DNA of 9,443 nucleotides from Chloroflexota bacterium. Its GTDB lineage: Bacteria; Chloroflexota; Anaerolineae; Anaerolineales; DRMV01. The notes beneath the pieces are model-generated. The model searched no databases. It saw only the letters and a list, made by a program, of their open reading frames with translations, and was not told where the DNA came from. The stretch spans positions 1 to 9,443 of the forward strand of contig JAADFA010000136.1 of NCBI GenBank assembly GCA_013153135.1, given 5' to 3'. Positions 7,504-9,443 of the stretch are shown one piece after another; the stretch's first letter is position 1; each line of letters begins with the position of its first letter. A program made the translations under genes and the position numbers.

Positions 7504-7722
7504 CTACCGTCGCCGCTGTTGTTGCATCATCCGCTTGCGCATCTTGCGGCGCTGTCGGCGGATGGCCTTCTTGCGCTTAATGCGTTTCAATTCGCTTTTG
7601 GAAATATACCAACGCTTGCGCTTCACCGCGCTCAAAATACCCGCTTTGGCCACCTGCTTACGGAAGCGTTTGAGCAGCTCTTCCGCGCTTTCTCCTGGTC
7701 GAGCAATCACCGTCGTCGGCAA
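7504..7722 (-). CDS. rpsU: 30S ribosomal protein bS21
   Basis: bS21 is a small basic protein of the 30S platform, close to the anti-Shine-Dalgarno end of 16S rRNA, and it supports initiation. The product has 72 residues. The typical core is RPGESAEELLKRFRKQVAKAGIL (8-30) followed by KRKRWYISKSELKRIKRKKA. The tail is very rich in Arg, Lys and Gln (QRRKMRKRMMQQQRRR). The start is TTG at 7722, supported by AGGAGG six bases upstream and by the family N-terminus. No ATG fits. It is the first gene of rpsU-infA-rsmG. Confidence 0.95.
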   Translation of the reverse strand: MPTTVIARPGESAEELLKRFRKQVAKAGILSAVKRKRWYISKSELKRIKRKKAIRRQRRKMRKRMMQQQRRR

Positions 7723-7774
7723 CTTGAACCTCCTAGACCTTTAGCCTATGAGATGGCCCGTTAAGGGCAGCCTG

Positions 7775-7803
7775 ATTATACTCAAAAGCCGAGCCCAGGC
7801 CAA
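7775..7803 (-). promoter_or_regulatory. Promoter of the rpsU-infA-rsmG operon
   Basis: On the minus strand, TTGGCC (7803-7798) is separated by exactly 17 bases from a perfect TATAAT (7780-7775). This is the best SigA-type promoter in the window. It predicts transcription starting near 7767 and a leader of about 45 bases before the TTG start of rpsU. The leader begins with a small GCCC/GGGC hairpin (7756-7768). Confidence 0.7.
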
Positions 7804-7816
7804 GGGCCATAGGAGG

Positions 7817-7852
7817 TTTTTGCGCGGGATGTCCTGACTCCACGCGCAAAAA
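7817..7852. repeat. Near-perfect 36-bp palindrome beside the uppS terminator
   Basis: The outer arms TTTTTGCGCG and CGCGCAAAAA pair over 10 bp. Inside them GGA/TCC and GTC/GAC also pair, with one unpaired base on each side, giving about 16 pairs around a CT centre. It lies 14 bases upstream of the rpsU -35 box and touches the uppS terminator stem. It could be a second terminator or 3'-end hairpin for frr-uppS, or a dimeric protein-binding site for the rpsU promoter. The sequence does not decide. Confidence 0.6.
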
Positions 7853-7878
7853 ACGGCGGGCCCGGTACGGCCCGCCGT
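7848..7878 (-). terminator. Rho-independent terminator of frr-uppS
   Basis: The 10-bp stem ACGGCGGGCC / GGCCCGCCGT with a 6-base loop is followed on the minus strand by six T residues. It begins 18 bases after the uppS stop. This is the classic intrinsic terminator form. The T-tract also forms one arm of the adjacent 36-bp palindrome. Confidence 0.88.
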
Positions 7879-7896
7879 CCTTTTCGTTTTGCGGTC

Positions 7897-8661
7897 TTAG
7901 GATTTGGACGTTGGTACGCGGCCAAAACGCCGCTCGCGCCGACTGTATTCTTCAAGGGCCTTGCGCAGCTCTTCGCGGTCAAAGTCGGGCCAGTAGACAG
8001 GCGTGAAGTACCATTCCGCGTAAGCAGCCTGCCAAAGCAAGAAGTTGCTTATGCGCTGTTCGCCCGAGGTCCGGATGACCAGGTCCGGATCGGGCATCCC
8101 CGCGGTGTAGAGGTAGCGCGCGAAGGTCGCCTCGTCCACGTCTTCAGGCCGCAGGCCGTCAGCAATGATACGCCTGACTGCGTGCACGATCTCCGCGCGG
8201 CCGCCATAATTGAAGGCCACTCCAAGGACTAAACGCTTGTTGTTGCGTGTCAGCTCCTCAGATTCGCGGATCTTGCGTTGTAGTTCGGGGCGCAGGCCTT
8301 CCAGCGCGCCGATGTGTCGCACTTGCACGCCCTTTTCGTGCAACCGGGGTACTTCGGTATCAATGACCTCTTCTAAGATGTTCATCAGGCCCTCGACTTC
8401 ATCCTTCGGGCGCCCCCAATTTTCGGTCGAGAACGCGTATACCGTTAGGTACTGAATGCCAAAATCCATGCTCGCGTCGATGATGCGGCGCAAGTTCTCC
8501 GTTCCTGCTCGATGGCCAGCCAAACGGGGTAAACCGCGCGCCTGAGCCCAACGTCCGTTACCATCCATGATAATGGCTACGTGGACGGGAACGCGGCGCT
8601 GCTCTGATGACGAAGAGGATGTTGGTGGCGCGGTTTGAGCCCCGCTGGCATTTGATCTCAT
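7897..8661 (-). CDS. uppS: Undecaprenyl diphosphate synthase (cis-prenyltransferase)
   Basis: UppS condenses isopentenyl diphosphate units onto farnesyl diphosphate with cis geometry, making the C55 lipid carrier for peptidoglycan and other envelope polymers. It acts at the inner face of the membrane. The protein has 254 residues. Conserved regions are VAIIMDGNGRWA (28-39) with the catalytic D33, GHRAG (49-53), TVYAFSTENW (73-82), FNYGGRAEI (150-158), and DLVIRTSGEQRISNFLLWQ (193-211), followed by YAEWYF. The first 24 residues are an extra low-complexity segment (Ala, Thr, Pro and five consecutive Ser) before the usual start of the family. The ATG overlaps the frr stop in ATGA and has no good ribosome-binding site of its own, so translation is probably coupled. 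Some homologues make shorter or mixed-length products; chain length is inferred from family. Confidence 0.97.
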   Translation of the reverse strand: MRSNASGAQTAPPTSSSSSEQRRVPVHVAIIMDGNGRWAQARGLPRLAGHRAGTENLRRIIDASMDFGIQYLTVYAFSTENWGRPKDEVEGLMNILEEVIDTEVPRLHEKGVQVRHIGALEGLRPELQRKIRESEELTRNNKRLVLGVAFNYGGRAEIVHAVRRIIADGLRPEDVDEATFARYLYTAGMPDPDLVIRTSGEQRISNFLLWQAAYAEWYFTPVYWPDFDREELRKALEEYSRRERRFGRVPTSKS

Positions 8662-9215
8662 CGTTCCATGATCTCCCGTTCTTTAAGCTCGCCGGCTTTG
8701 TTGGCTTTTTCGATGTAGGTCTCTGTTAGCTTCTGTAGCTTATCTTCCGCCCGTCGACGCTCATCCTCGGAGATCATTTTTTCGTCTTCCATCTCACGTA
8801 AATCTTTGAGCACATCCCGCCGCACGTTGCGAATGGCGATGCGGGCTTGCTCAACTCGCTTGTGTACCACACGCACCAGTTCTTGTCGTCGCTCTTCTGT
8901 CAACGGAGGTAGGAAGAGCCGAATGGTGGAGCCGTCGTTATTGGGCGTCAGGCCGAGATCGGAGGTGAGGATGGCGCGCTCAATGGCCGGAATAGTCTTT
9001 GGGTCAAAAGGTTTGATGTTGATTTGTCGGGGCTCGGGCACGGTGATGGCCGCGAGCTGGATCAAAGGCGTTGGCACGCCGTAATAGTCAATGGTGATTT
9101 TTTCAACCAACGCGGGTGTGGCTCGGCCCGTTCGAATGCGTTTGAGATCTTCTTCAAGGACCTCAACGGCCCGTTGCATCCGATGTTCCGCGTCGCGCAA
9201 CAGATCTTCTACCAT
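8658..9215 (-). CDS. frr: Ribosome recycling factor
   Basis: RRF, with EF-G, splits the post-termination 70S ribosome. It is a two-domain tRNA-shaped cytoplasmic protein. The product is 185 residues, exactly the family length. Recognisable are the N-terminal helix, RIRTGRATPALVEKI (26-40), the domain II strand region YYGVPTPLIQLA, NDGSTIRLFLPPLTEERRQELV (93-114) and the final long helix KLQKLTETYIEKA. ATG at 9215 has AGGAGG six bases upstream. In many bacteria pyrH directly precedes frr. Here frr instead follows 228 bases without a recognised gene and has its own promoter. Confidence 0.98.
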   Translation of the reverse strand: MVEDLLRDAEHRMQRAVEVLEEDLKRIRTGRATPALVEKITIDYYGVPTPLIQLAAITVPEPRQINIKPFDPKTIPAIERAILTSDLGLTPNNDGSTIRLFLPPLTEERRQELVRVVHKRVEQARIAIRNVRRDVLKDLREMEDEKMISEDERRRAEDKLQKLTETYIEKANKAGELKEREIMER

Positions 9216-9268
9216 GGCCGCCTCCTGGGAAAAAAGTTCGATGGGGACGACCGCGTCGCCTTGTTTGT

Positions 9269-9277
9269 ATTATAGCA
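9269..9277 (-). promoter_or_regulatory. Extended -10 promoter of frr-uppS
   Basis: The minus strand reads TGCTATAAT, a perfect TATAAT with a TGn extension. This can compensate for the absence of a recognisable -35 box. It lies about 54 bases before the frr start codon. Transcription would begin near 9262. Confidence 0.65.
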
Positions 9278-9332
9278 CAGGGCTGGGGTTCTATCTTATG
9301 ACTAGAGGGTTGCGGGCGCACGCAGATGAAGG

Positions 9333-9361
9333 GACGCGCCGCGCACTCCGCGCGGCGCGTC
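9333..9361. repeat. 12-bp perfect inverted repeat upstream of the frr promoter
   Basis: GACGCGCCGCGC and its exact complement flank a 5-base loop (ACTCC). The hairpin is very GC-rich. There is no T-tract directly after it on either strand (TTTTT appears 13 bases later on the plus strand), so it is not a typical intrinsic terminator. It may end an upstream minus-strand transcript or be a regulatory site. Confidence 0.6.
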
Positions 9362-9396
9362 GCTGGACTGTGGCTTTTTCGGGGAAACAACGAAGG

Positions 9397-9416
9397 CCTC
9401 CTGGAGGGCCAGGAGG
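9397..9416. repeat. 8-bp hairpin near the window edge
   Basis: CCTCCTGG and CCAGGAGG flank a 4-base loop. On the minus strand it starts 15 bases after an in-frame TGA (9432-9434) and is followed by a T-rich stretch (TTCGTTGTTT). It could be the terminator of a gene just outside the window. On the plus strand the right arm resembles a ribosome-binding site, but no start codon follows at a suitable distance within the window. Confidence 0.4.
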
Positions 9417-9443
9417 GCAAAAAGGGGGCTCAAAGACGGGCAT

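Larger units (their letters stand above)
9278..9443. other. Region upstream of frr without a supportable gene
   Basis: No reading frame here looks like a protein I recognise. The minus-strand frames contain short Pro/Arg-rich stretches that end within about 50 codons. One minus frame stops at 9432-9434 and could be the last codons of a gene lying beyond the window, but three codons are not enough to say. The region holds two strong inverted repeats, listed separately. Confidence 0.5.

Noticed and set aside
9163..9420. 85-codon minus-strand frame overlapping the frr start
   Set aside because: It begins at a TTG with no convincing ribosome-binding site, is Arg/Pro-rich like a random GC-rich frame, and overlaps frr out of frame.

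Overview
This GC-rich bacterial window is mostly conserved housekeeping genes, plus one uncharacterised secreted protein. All genes with their own ribosome-binding site have a strong Shine-Dalgarno sequence (AGGAGG type), and three TATAAT-type -10 boxes can be read. The family content and protein style fit a Chloroflexota (Anaerolineae/Thermoflexia-like) genome. That placement is an impression from protein similarity remembered, not a computed result, and my confidence in it is moderate to low. There is no sign of an insertion sequence, prophage, CRISPR array, tRNA or rRNA.

Layout. (1) 1-959, plus strand: the 3' three-quarters of a moeA-type molybdenum cofactor gene, ending at a hairpin (990-1017) that it shares with the convergent fumC. 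(2) 1045-4781, minus strand: an operon transcribed gltX -> HAD-IB phosphatase -> fumC, with a -10 box ahead of gltX. The gltX stop codon lies inside the ribosome-binding site of the phosphatase gene. (3) 4933-6384, plus strand: a divergently transcribed 483-residue lipoprotein with a proline-rich stalk, a heptad coiled coil built on a MADRI motif, a serine-rich linker and a helical C-terminal domain. It ends at a hairpin plus T-tract (6429-6477). (4) 6485-7722, minus strand: rpsU (bS21) -> infA (IF-1) -> rsmG (16S rRNA G527 methyltransferase), with a good -35/-10 promoter at 7775-7803. All three products act on the 30S subunit. (5) 7848-7878: the terminator of the next operon, followed directly by a near-perfect 36-bp palindrome (7817-7852). 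(6) 7897-9215, minus strand: frr -> uppS, overlapping by ATGA, with an extended -10 promoter at 9269-9277. (7) 9278-9443: no supportable gene, but two strong inverted repeats.

How the genes work together. The window joins translation (GltX, bS21, IF-1, RsmG, RRF), the TCA cycle (FumC), cell-wall lipid carrier synthesis (UppS) and cofactor synthesis (MoeA). I found no convincing new multi-gene system. The most interesting items are the MADRI coiled-coil lipoprotein, the palindrome beside the rpsU promoter, and the tight coupling of an orphan HAD phosphatase to gltX.
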